DNA of 5,754 nucleotides from Candidatus Sabulitectum sp. (GTDB taxonomy: Bacteria > Fermentibacterota > Fermentibacteria > Fermentibacterales > JCC-6): the NCBI GenBank assembly GCA_023136985.1, contig JAGLQD010000225.1, forward strand, positions 1-5,754. The letters are read 5' to 3'. Position numbers and translations under genes: made by a program. This document shows, piece after piece, positions 1 through 5,335 of the stretch. The notes beneath the pieces are model-generated. The model saw nothing but the letters and a program-made list of their open reading frames with translations, did no database searches and was not told the DNA's origin. Within the stretch, counting starts at the first letter, position 1, and every line of letters begins with the position of its first letter.

Positions 1-2
1 AC

Positions 3-113
3 TTCTGGGACGGCTGTTCGTCTTCGGGAAATCAACTTTCTTCAGGAACATACTTTGCCGTGCTTGATGATGGGGAGGTGCGATCAATCCTTAAGGTAGT
101 CAAACTCGAGTAA
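3..113 (+). CDS. C-terminal end of a secreted protein with a FlgD-Ig/T9SS-like sorting domain (5'-truncated by window edge)
   Basis: Frame 3 is open from the left edge to a TAA at 111-113 and gives 36 residues. It begins with WDG, continues through a Ser/Gly turn to SSGTYFAVL, and ends in a short basic beta strand (ILKVVKLE). This matches the closing part of FlgD-Ig-like or T9SS type A C-terminal domains: 'WDG.d.sG..l.sG.Yf..l' followed by a final K-[ILV]-rich strand. Such domains end large extracellular or surface proteins of FCB bacteria and serve as export or anchoring signals. The rest of the protein, including any catalytic domain, lies outside the window, so its activity cannot be told. 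Its last 30 nt overlap the 3' end of the minus-strand HTH ORF. It is short, but the motif order is characteristic, and the 639-1634 protein carries a related C-terminus. Confidence 0.72.
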   Translation, partial: FWDGCSSSGNQLSSGTYFAVLDDGEVRSILKVVKLE

Positions 114-305
114 CTGATTGTTTCTTCGCAATCCTCTCAGCTCCCGCTTAGTAACCACTCTATTCTCCCAGTTGTCTCCCAGAGCAAGAACCCTTTCCTT
201 CTCCTCTTTGGGTAGCTTCAACAGACACAGCCACTGGGTCACTCTGTCGGATGTGACTTCATGCCTTCCAGCAAGCTGCTTCCTTGTGATGTTGTCACGA
301 AGCAT
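84..305 (-). CDS. Small ParB/KorB-like helix-turn-helix protein, probably truncated remnant
   Basis: This ORF encodes 73 residues from ATG at 305. Residues 6-31 (ITRKQLAGRHEV, then TSDRVTQWLCLLKLP) form a helix-turn-helix of the ParB/KorB kind, where '[IL]SRARVxQxLxLLKLP' is typical. Small proteins of this type often accompany serine recombinases and mobile elements, so a DNA-binding role is inferred. The ATG has no Shine-Dalgarno sequence. The same frame stays open upstream to a TAG at 462-464 and reads like the missing N-terminal part (for example DVNHNAKVYRNPIIYGKELQ just before the ATG). No ATG, GTG or TTG lies in that extension. The ORF may therefore be a 5'-decayed gene, with 84-461 as the remnant, rather than a complete 73-residue protein. 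It runs against the flanking plus-strand genes and overlaps the end of the upstream secreted-protein gene by 30 nt. Confidence 0.5.
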   Translation of the reverse strand: MLRDNITRKQLAGRHEVTSDRVTQWLCLLKLPKEEKERVLALGDNWENRVVTKRELRGLRRNNQLLEFDYLKD

Positions 306-457
306 CTCATCTTGAAGCTCTTTCCCATAGATGATAGGGTTGCGATATACCTTTGCATTATGATTTACATCCGGTAAGTCTGGGCGTGAACCAGCTACAG
401 TGAATATTGCGCATTTTCTTGTTCGAGTGAGCCGAAGTCCAGCGTGCCAGATAAAAG

Positions 458-480
458 GGCTCTAGGCTCTACACCATTAG
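458..480. repeat. Direct repeat copy 1 (23 nt)
   Basis: The unit is a tandem GGCTCTAGGCTCTA followed by CACCATTAG. It matches copy 2 at 22 of 23 positions, the only difference being A/G at 476 versus 530. Identity stops sharply on both sides. The stop codon that closes the upstream-extended HTH frame (462-464) is part of this unit, so the repeat marks the edge of the decayed gene. Confidence 0.85.
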
Positions 481-511
481 CGGGAGCAGTCCCAATCCAT
501 CTGAGCACACA

Positions 512-534
512 GGCTCTAGGCTCTACACCGTTAG
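512..534. repeat. Direct repeat copy 2 (23 nt)
   Basis: The unit is GGCTCTAGGCTCTA followed by CACCGTTAG, and it starts 54 nt after the start of copy 1. The 31-nt spacer between the copies is unrelated to the sequence after copy 2, so this is a two-copy spaced repeat and not a longer tandem duplication. A recombinase or attachment-site relic, or a dispersed genomic repeat, would both fit. Confidence 0.85.
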
Positions 535-579
535 GCTACGGGGCCAGATTCCTTTGGTCAGGCAGTGTTTATGATCAAC

Positions 580-608
580 TTGCAATTCACAGGCATTGAG
601 CTTATTGT
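580..608 (+). promoter_or_regulatory. Weak candidate sigma70-type promoter upstream of the secreted-protein gene
   Basis: TTGCAA at 580-585 (4 of 6 to TTGACA) and TATTGT at 603-608 (4 of 6 to TATAAT) are separated by 17 nt. The pair ends about 30 nt before the start codon at 639. The position is right, but matches of this quality arise by chance in AT-rich leaders, and the local sigma factor may prefer other boxes. Confidence 0.25.
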
Positions 609-629
609 CTACTAGAGGCTGTATTTTGT

Positions 630-634
630 GGAGG
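630..634 (+). promoter_or_regulatory. Ribosome-binding site GGAGG for the secreted-protein gene
   Basis: GGAGG lies 4 nt before the ATG at 639. It is a little close but strong, and together with the signal peptide that begins at this ATG it fixes the start. Confidence 0.7.
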
Positions 635-638
635 TTTT

Positions 639-1634
639 ATGAAAGCAATAACCGTCTTTATGATTATCTTTGTTTATTCCTTTGCTCACGCTCAGTTCGT
701 TGAGACTTCATTCAACGCTCCATGCGGAAATATCTCTGGTCTGGCGTATGCTGTTTATTCTGGTCATGTCATGGTGCTTGATTCACTGGCGAATCGTGTT
801 TACCTCATAGACGATTGGACGGGAACTGTATTCAGTATAATCGATTTACCGGTTTGTTCGTCACCACCGGTTGGGCTGGCCTCCATGGATTCTCTTATCT
901 ACTTCAGTGAAAGTGGAACGGCACTTGTGCATGCAGTAAATTTTGCAGGCAATCCAGTAGCAGTTTATGATTTCTCTGACAGCGGTCCTGTTTCAATCTC
1001 AGGTTTAGGTGCGTATGAATACGGCAGCTATGGCTACTTGTATATAATGGATAAATCTGACCGTTCGGTTTACAGACAGCATATACCCATTGGCTCTTAC
1101 CCAACTGAAAAACTATTTACAATTGAGGAGGATCTGGAGGTCAGGGACATCGGATGTGACTTGTTCGCGGGTGTTCCAATTGCCTGTTCAGAGGTTGTGG
1201 ATCCAGTCAGGCTTTACTATTCAGGGTCCTCGTACTGTCAGGTTAACAGCGAGGAATGCACCGATGTGTACGGCGTTGCATCAGTCATGGGGATAAACAG
1301 AATATTCTTTAATTGCGGTGTGTCAGGGAAGATTTACAGGTACTGTCCCGATATGGGTGGAACTGAAGATACTCAGAACTCTTCTGTAAGTTCACTTTCA
1401 GTGGGAGTCTGCCCGAATCCAGTTTCCAGAAGAGAGTCTGTGCAGGTTAGTGTTTGCAGCCCCAGTTCCGGTACACTTAGCATATATTCTATAGACGGCC
1501 GGATTCTTGAACGGAGGGTATTCTCTCGCGGCAACAGCAACCTGAACATCAGCCTTCCCTTTACCGGGATATTTTACCTTGTTGCTGATAATGACAAGTC
1601 TACGAGCTATGCTAGAATAATATGTATCAACTAA
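639..1634 (+). CDS. Cysteine-rich secreted protein with T9SS-like C-terminal sorting domain
   Basis: This gene encodes 331 residues. Residues 1-18 form a signal peptide: Lys2, a hydrophobic core FMIIFVYSFA, and an AHA|Q cleavage site. Residues about 25-240 contain repeated stretches of the kind 'G-hydrophobic-YxxD...VY-[IL]-D' (SGHVMVLDSLANRVYLIDD; GYLYIMDKSDRSVYR; KIYRYC). These suggest NHL/SMP-30-like beta-propeller blades, but no catalytic site is recognisable. Residues about 254-331 resemble a T9SS type A or Por sorting domain, with CPNP (258-261), the strand SIYSIDGRILERRVF (281-295), LPFTGIFYLVAD (306-317) and a last strand. The mature chain has 11 cysteines (29, 73, 173, 183, 200, 207, 226, 236, 258, 273, 329), which suggests disulfides outside the cytoplasm. 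Function is unknown; an extracellular or cell-surface location is likely. The gene appears monocistronic, with 88 nt before the next ORF at its earliest possible start. Confidence 0.85.
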   Translation: MKAITVFMIIFVYSFAHAQFVETSFNAPCGNISGLAYAVYSGHVMVLDSLANRVYLIDDWTGTVFSIIDLPVCSSPPVGLASMDSLIYFSESGTALVHAVNFAGNPVAVYDFSDSGPVSISGLGAYEYGSYGYLYIMDKSDRSVYRQHIPIGSYPTEKLFTIEEDLEVRDIGCDLFAGVPIACSEVVDPVRLYYSGSSYCQVNSEECTDVYGVASVMGINRIFFNCGVSGKIYRYCPDMGGTEDTQNSSVSSLSVGVCPNPVSRRESVQVSVCSPSSGTLSIYSIDGRILERRVFSRGNSNLNISLPFTGIFYLVADNDKSTSYARIICIN

Positions 1635-1702
1635 CAACCCAGGTAGCCTGCAGTCAATTATTTTCACGAGTTCCAAAAGTATCCACTACATCGTATCATC
1701 TC

Positions 1703-1733
1703 TTGACAAACGCTTTTTTTATTTGCAGATAGT
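1703..1733 (+). promoter_or_regulatory. Candidate promoter of the sigma-factor gene
   Basis: A perfect TTGACA is at 1703-1708, and GATAGT (4 of 6 to TATAAT) is at 1728-1733 after a 19-nt spacer, slightly long. Transcription would begin near 1740. That would exclude the TTG at 1723 as the start codon and favour ATG 1774 or a later start. The -35 match is good and the -10 match is mediocre. Confidence 0.4.
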
Positions 1734-1773
1734 AACAATACGTGCTGTAGCAAGTTATCTATTGCCTACGCAA

Positions 1774-2634
1774 ATGGAAGGGTGTGGATTCTTGGGTATT
1801 CGTGGTGTGGAAGGAAAATCTCTTGAGTTGTATCTTAGGGAAATAGGCTTGAAAGAGTCCCTGACCTCTGAAGAAGAAACTGGTCTGGCTCAAAGGATCA
1901 GAAATCATGATCAAGAGGCACAGGAGATCCTGGTTGAAGCAAACCTCAGATTTGTTGTAAGCATAGCCAAGCAGTATGCAAATCAGGGTGTAGCTCTTGA
2001 AGATCTCATAAGTGAAGGCAATGTCGGACTTATTCGTGCAGCCAAGGGTTTTGATGAAAAGCGGGGTTGCCGATTTATAACATATGCAGTCTGGTGGATC
2101 AGACAGGCAATTCTTCAAACCCTTGCAGAAAACTCCAGGATCGTCAGATTGCCTCTTAACAGAGTTAATGAACTGTATCGAATGGGTAGAGCGTCAAGAG
2201 AACTGGGGCACAATCTCGGCCGTGCACCGTCAACAGACGAGATAGCCGGCCAGCTTGATGTTACCCGTAAAAGCATTGAAGGAATGCTTTCAATTCACAG
2301 TACGCATCTCTCTTTGGACAGGCCTGTTTATGACGGAAGTGACAAGACTTTCCAGGACATGATGCCGTCGCAAGGCGGTGAATCTCCAGAAGATGCTGTT
2401 GTTGAAGAGTCTCTGAAAAGCAGTGTAATGGAAATACTTGAAACTCTGGATATTCGCGAGAAAACTATCATCAGCCTTTTCTTCGGTTTAAGTACGAACA
2501 GAAGACACACTCTGGCAGAGATAGGCAGAACAATGGGGATAAGCCGCGAGAGGGTAAGACAACTGAAAAACAGAGCTATAGATAAACTTCAGAAATGCTG
2601 TAATTCAGAAAATATTCTAGCACTCATCGACTGA
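1774..2634 (+). CDS. RNA polymerase sigma factor, sigma-70 family RpoD/SigA type
   Basis: The protein has 286 residues from ATG 1774. It directs RNA polymerase to promoters in the cytoplasm. In order it shows region 1.2 (SLELYLREIGLKESLTSEEE, residues 16-35), region 2 (about 53-125, with NLRFVVSIAKQY, EDLISEGNVGLI, the core-binding and -10 helix YAVWWIRQAI, and RIVRLP), region 3 (about 130-180, RAPSTDEIAGQLDVT) and region 4. The last holds the -35 helix-turn-helix LAEIGRTMGISRERVRQLKN (247-266). Region 1.1 is missing, as in the short primary sigma factors of Bacteroidetes and in group 2 sigmas. Region 2.4 reads RQAIL where E. coli RpoD has RQAIT. The start is uncertain. An in-frame TTG at 1723 adds 17 residues unlike any sigma N-terminus and overlaps a TTGACA promoter. 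TTG 1792 has a weak GGAAGGG 9 nt upstream, and GTG 1807 is also possible. I cannot tell whether it is the housekeeping sigma or an alternative one. Confidence 0.93.
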   Translation: MEGCGFLGIRGVEGKSLELYLREIGLKESLTSEEETGLAQRIRNHDQEAQEILVEANLRFVVSIAKQYANQGVALEDLISEGNVGLIRAAKGFDEKRGCRFITYAVWWIRQAILQTLAENSRIVRLPLNRVNELYRMGRASRELGHNLGRAPSTDEIAGQLDVTRKSIEGMLSIHSTHLSLDRPVYDGSDKTFQDMMPSQGGESPEDAVVEESLKSSVMEILETLDIREKTIISLFFGLSTNRRHTLAEIGRTMGISRERVRQLKNRAIDKLQKCCNSENILALID

Positions 2635-2892
2635 TCAAGTGGAGTAACATCTGCTCTTAGGGCCAGAGCCCCTGTGTTCTTCCACCCTTTCAGGAGTGAT
2701 ACCCTTCTCCTTCACCGCTGACAAGAAAGACCTGCCATCTTCAACTTTAACAGAAATACACATTCCGCAGTCTGTGGAAACATTCCTGGGAATAGGAACC
2801 ATCCGGCAGGCAATACCACCCTTTCTGGCAGCTCTTTCCGCAGTTAGAACATGGGTCATTGACTGGAAGATCATATACAGATAATCACTCAC
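2635..2892 (-). CDS. DUF3343 putative Se/S carrier-like protein
   Basis: This gene encodes 85 residues from GTG at 2892. The fold is short and ferredoxin-like. It opens with YLYMIFQSMTHVLTAERAAR (4-23), continues with GIACRMVPIPRNVSTDCG (26-43), and then has a strand and a helix (ISVKVEDGRSFLSAVKEKGI). This matches DUF3343 (PF11823, 'putative Se/S carrier-like'), where a Cys in the 'S..CG' turn is the expected functional residue. Here that turn is C42-G-M-C45, a CxxC, with further cysteines at 29 and 82. Its start overlaps the end of the desulfurase gene by 8 nt (GTGAGTGA), so translation is probably coupled. Only an imperfect AGGGAA precedes the start. In other genomes DUF3343 proteins sit beside TIGR01977 desulfurases, selD and yedF, and the neighbour here fits. 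Accepting a persulfide or selenide from that enzyme is an inference. The stop codon abuts that of the convergent sigma gene. Confidence 0.82.
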   Translation of the reverse strand: MSDYLYMIFQSMTHVLTAERAARKGGIACRMVPIPRNVSTDCGMCISVKVEDGRSFLSAVKEKGITPERVEEHRGSGPKSRCYST

Positions 2893-4024
2893 TGTATTCC
2901 CTGACAGCTTTCAATGTAATTTCGATCTCCTGAACAGTGGTAAACAATCCCGGGCTGAGCCTTACAGTACCACCGGGGAATGTTCCAATTGTTCTGTGTG
3001 CTGCGGCGGCACAATGAAACCCGTGCCTGCAACAGATATTATATTTTCTGGAAAGATAGTCAGTGATGGAAGCTGTACAGGAATCTGCAAGGGTGAATGA
3101 AACAACAGCAGTCCAGAGTTTGTCAGAAGAAGGTCTGTAAACTAAAGCGCCTTCAATATCTTCAATACCCCTGGCCAGCATACCTGCGATCTTCATCTTT
3201 CTTCTGTATATCTCCTCGAGCCCCAGAGAATTCAAATACTCTATACCTGCAAGAAGCCCAGCAAGCCCAGGGCCATTCATTGTTCCTGCCTCAAAACGGT
3301 CAGGGAGAAAGTCAGGTTGTCTGCTCTCCTCGGATAAACTGCCTGTTCCACCCTGAACAAATGTCTTTATACAACTCGGATCAAACTGATCCGCAAATAC
3401 TATGCCACCGGTTCCTGGTACTCCCAGGAGACCCTTGTGCCCTGTAAATGCAATTATGTCTGCTCCCTGGGAAAAATTCACAGGTACGATCCCTGCGCTC
3501 TGGGCTGCGTCAAGCAGGAAAACTGTTCCGCTGGAACGACATATTTCTGAAATGGCTTTTACATTCTGAACAGTCCCGGTAACATTTGATCCATGGTTGA
3601 TTACAGCTAGTTTCGCCCCTTCTATGTTTTTCCTGAATGCATCGAGATCAAGATGTCCATGACCGTCACAAGGTGAGTAAACCACTTCCACACCCTTCTC
3701 AGAAAGGTCTGTAAGAGGCCTGGTAACAGCATTGTGCTCCATTGCGGATGACACGACCTTATCTCCACTGCTAAGCATTCCGTGAAGAACCGTGTTTATG
3801 GCCCATGTTACATTGTGGGAAAATATTACATTAAGAGGATTGCCACTTCCAAAAAATGACGCCACTGCCTCGCGGCAGTCAAGCACAACACCAAGAGCTT
3901 CAAGAGCTGAAGTACAATTCCCTCTGGCAGGGCTGGCCCCGATATCTGTTATGTAGCTGGAAACAGCTTCAACTACAGAATCCGGCTTCGGCCATGAAGT
4001 GGAAGCATTGTCAAGATATACCAA
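2885..4024 (-). CDS. Cysteine desulfurase family protein, EF2568-type (TIGR01977), class V aminotransferase fold
   Basis: The protein has 379 residues. It is a cytoplasmic PLP enzyme that probably removes S or Se from cysteine or selenocysteine as an enzyme persulfide or perselenide. The N-terminal YLDNAST-WPKP (3-14) and IGASPARG (28-35) are typical of TIGR01977. The PLP site is complete: H97 in MEHNA, SNVTG (146-150), D172 and Q175 in LLDAAQS, and Schiff-base K197 in FTGHKGLLG. QPDFLPDRFEAGTMN (236-250) is another family signature. The active-site cysteine is C338 in RHGFHCAAAAH, aligned with the RxGxHC loop of SufS-type enzymes. The start is TTG, chosen because YLDNA begins at once and a strong AAAGGAGGT lies 5 nt upstream. 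The last 8 nt overlap the DUF3343 gene. The usual partner genes in other bacteria (selD, yedF) suggest selenium or labile-sulfur metabolism, but that is inferred. Confidence 0.93.
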   Translation of the reverse strand: MVYLDNASTSWPKPDSVVEAVSSYITDIGASPARGNCTSALEALGVVLDCREAVASFFGSGNPLNVIFSHNVTWAINTVLHGMLSSGDKVVSSAMEHNAVTRPLTDLSEKGVEVVYSPCDGHGHLDLDAFRKNIEGAKLAVINHGSNVTGTVQNVKAISEICRSSGTVFLLDAAQSAGIVPVNFSQGADIIAFTGHKGLLGVPGTGGIVFADQFDPSCIKTFVQGGTGSLSEESRQPDFLPDRFEAGTMNGPGLAGLLAGIEYLNSLGLEEIYRRKMKIAGMLARGIEDIEGALVYRPSSDKLWTAVVSFTLADSCTASITDYLSRKYNICCRHGFHCAAAAHRTIGTFPGGTVRLSPGLFTTVQEIEITLKAVREYSE

Positions 4025-4028
4025 GGCT

Positions 4029-4037
4029 ACCTCCTTT
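4029..4037 (-). promoter_or_regulatory. Strong ribosome-binding site deciding the TTG start of the desulfurase
   Basis: On the minus strand this reads AAAGGAGGT, close to a perfect anti-SD complement, 4-5 nt upstream of TTG 4024. No ATG or GTG within the conserved N-terminus would keep the YLDNAST motif, so the site supports a TTG start. It lies in the 72-nt gap after the epimerase-like gene. It makes translation of the desulfurase independent of the upstream gene, in contrast to the overlapping junctions elsewhere in the cluster. Confidence 0.8.
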
Positions 4038-4096
4038 GCTGACCTTGCGAATATAGATGATTAGAAAAGAAGGGCGATGGCCAGGACAGCAGATTC

Positions 4097-5335
4097 TCAG
4101 TAATTCTTCTCTCTGTATTCAACAAGTGCTTCTGCCAGATAGTGATACTGCTCAATACTGTTGTACTGCTGTGCAGATATTCGAACCATCCTTCGGGCAC
4201 CATTACATAAATCAGTTATGGGAACAACAATTCCCTTCTCGTTTTTCAGCCACTGCTGAAGAGGATCAGTGAAGTGAGTAAGAGCAAATGCAGAGGAATT
4301 GAACCCCTCAAGCGGGATTGCCGCCATTGCACCCACCATGGAATCAGGACAAGGCTGTTCCTCTTCTAAAGCAGTACAGAGAATTTGTCTTGCCTGCAAA
4401 GATTTTTCCCGGTTGCTTCGCATTATTCCAGGCCAGCCGCTGCTGTTAAGATCCCCCATGAATTTCAAAGATTCTGGAACACAAAGAGCCGGTGTGGGAT
4501 CAGGAGTGCCGTTCCATCTGAAATACATCTGGAAATCTGAAAGATCAGTCTCCAGATCTCCAGGAAGATGACTGATCACAAGAGGAAGAAAACCATCCTG
4601 AAAATCCGGATGTACATACAGAGCGGCAGAAGACCTGGGACTGCACAACCATTTATGACAATTACCTACATATGCAAAACAACCAAGCTCCTTGAGATTC
4701 AACGGTACCTGCCCAGGCCCGTGGGCGCCATCAACAATGGTCTTTACACCATTACCGGACAAGGTGTCAATGATCATTTTCAGCGGCATGATCATGCCTG
4801 TTGAACTGACAATATGGTCGATCAGGGCATATTTTGTAGAGTCCGACACTGCCTCCGCAAAAGCATCAATGATCTCTTCCGGGGATTCCACAGGAAACGG
4901 CAGATGTATCAACCTAACTGCAGCACCCCTTCGGCGTGCGATCACTTCAAGAGAATTCGCAGAAGAAAAATACTCCTGATCTGTAACGAGTATCTCATCT
5001 CCGGGGTCTAAGGGAAGATTGCTAAGAATTGTGTTAATACCTGTGGTGGAGTTTTCAACAAAAACCACTGATCCCGGCTGGGCTCCCATGAACTCTGTTA
5101 CTCTTTTTATTGAAAAAGCCAGGAGTGGCTGATACTCGTTCAGCATAAATTCCATGGGATCGGATTCAATCCACCGGAGAAGGTCTTCTCTCTTCTGTTG
5201 AACATGCAACGGACAGGCCCCGAAAGAACCGTGATTAAGAAATACGATATCTTCTTTTAAAGCCCAGTGAACGGCAAGCTCATTATGAGCCGGACGGCTG
5301 TGCTGCTCTCTGCTCAAAGGTTCAGGAGTAAACAC
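4097..5335 (-). CDS. Isopenicillin N epimerase-like class V PLP-dependent enzyme
   Basis: The protein has 412 residues. It belongs to the CefD/isopenicillin N epimerase-like branch of class V aminotransferases, which also includes EgtE-type C-S lyases. Signatures are FLNHGSFGACP (32-42), NSTTGIN (95-101), VDGAHGPGQVPL (201-212, with the PLP-contacting D202), GNCHKWLCSPR with Schiff-base K228 (224-234), RWNGTPDPTPALCVP (273-287), and near the end RMVRISAQQYN (382-392). It lacks the RxGxHC cysteine loop of the desulfurase next door, so simple persulfide transfer by that route is unlikely; racemisation or C-S/C-N bond cleavage is possible. No beta-lactam genes are near, so true isopenicillin N epimerisation is not supported. 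The start is GTG 5335, overlapping the end of the PEBP gene by 14 nt and without a clear Shine-Dalgarno; TTG 5317 is an alternative. Length fits the family. The exact substrate is unknown. Confidence 0.88.
   Translation of the reverse strand: MFTPEPLSREQHSRPAHNELAVHWALKEDIVFLNHGSFGACPLHVQQKREDLLRWIESDPMEFMLNEYQPLLAFSIKRVTEFMGAQPGSVVFVENSTTGINTILSNLPLDPGDEILVTDQEYFSSANSLEVIARRRGAAVRLIHLPFPVESPEEIIDAFAEAVSDSTKYALIDHIVSSTGMIMPLKMIIDTLSGNGVKTIVDGAHGPGQVPLNLKELGCFAYVGNCHKWLCSPRSSAALYVHPDFQDGFLPLVISHLPGDLETDLSDFQMYFRWNGTPDPTPALCVPESLKFMGDLNSSGWPGIMRSNREKSLQARQILCTALEEEQPCPDSMVGAMAAIPLEGFNSSAFALTHFTDPLQQWLKNEKGIVVPITDLCNGARRMVRISAQQYNSIEQYHYLAEALVEYREKNY

Larger units (their letters stand above)
306..638. 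other. Region without an intact gene: HTH remnant extension, direct repeats, upstream region of the secreted-protein gene
   Basis: No complete gene is visible here. Positions 306-461, read on the minus strand, continue the HTH protein without a start codon. Positions 458-534 hold two copies of a 23-nt direct repeat. Positions 535-638 are the leader of the plus-strand secreted-protein gene, with a weak candidate promoter and a good ribosome-binding site. I saw no tRNA cloverleaf, no CRISPR spacing and no strong hairpin followed by a T tract. Confidence 0.6.

Noticed and set aside
465..540. Minus-strand reading with 'NGVEPRA' resembling the C-terminal part of IS66 transposases
   Set aside because: The similarity is a few residues encoded by the direct repeat itself and occurs twice; no transposase catalytic sequence is present nearby.
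622..628. TA-n-TTTG resembling the Bacteroidetes -7 box
   Set aside because: The spacing differs from TAnnTTTG and it abuts the ribosome-binding site, leaving no leader for translation.
1723..1773. N-terminal extension of the sigma factor from TTG 1723
   Set aside because: The 17 residues do not look like sigma sequence, there is no ribosome-binding site, and they overlap a better promoter candidate.
2653..2669. Inverted repeat GCTCT-N7-AGAGC near the convergent gene ends
   Set aside because: The stem is only 5 bp, there is no T tract on either strand, and it lies inside the DUF3343 coding sequence; not enough for a terminator.
4041..4096. Possible promoter or terminator in the gap before the desulfurase gene (minus strand TATATT and a GGC/GCC mini-stem followed by pyrimidines)
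   Set aside because: TATATT has no acceptable -35 box at 16-19 nt, and the stem is only 3 bp.
4057..5011. Plus-strand ORFs opposite the epimerase-like gene
   Set aside because: They are antisense shadows of a well-supported gene, with no recognisable domain.
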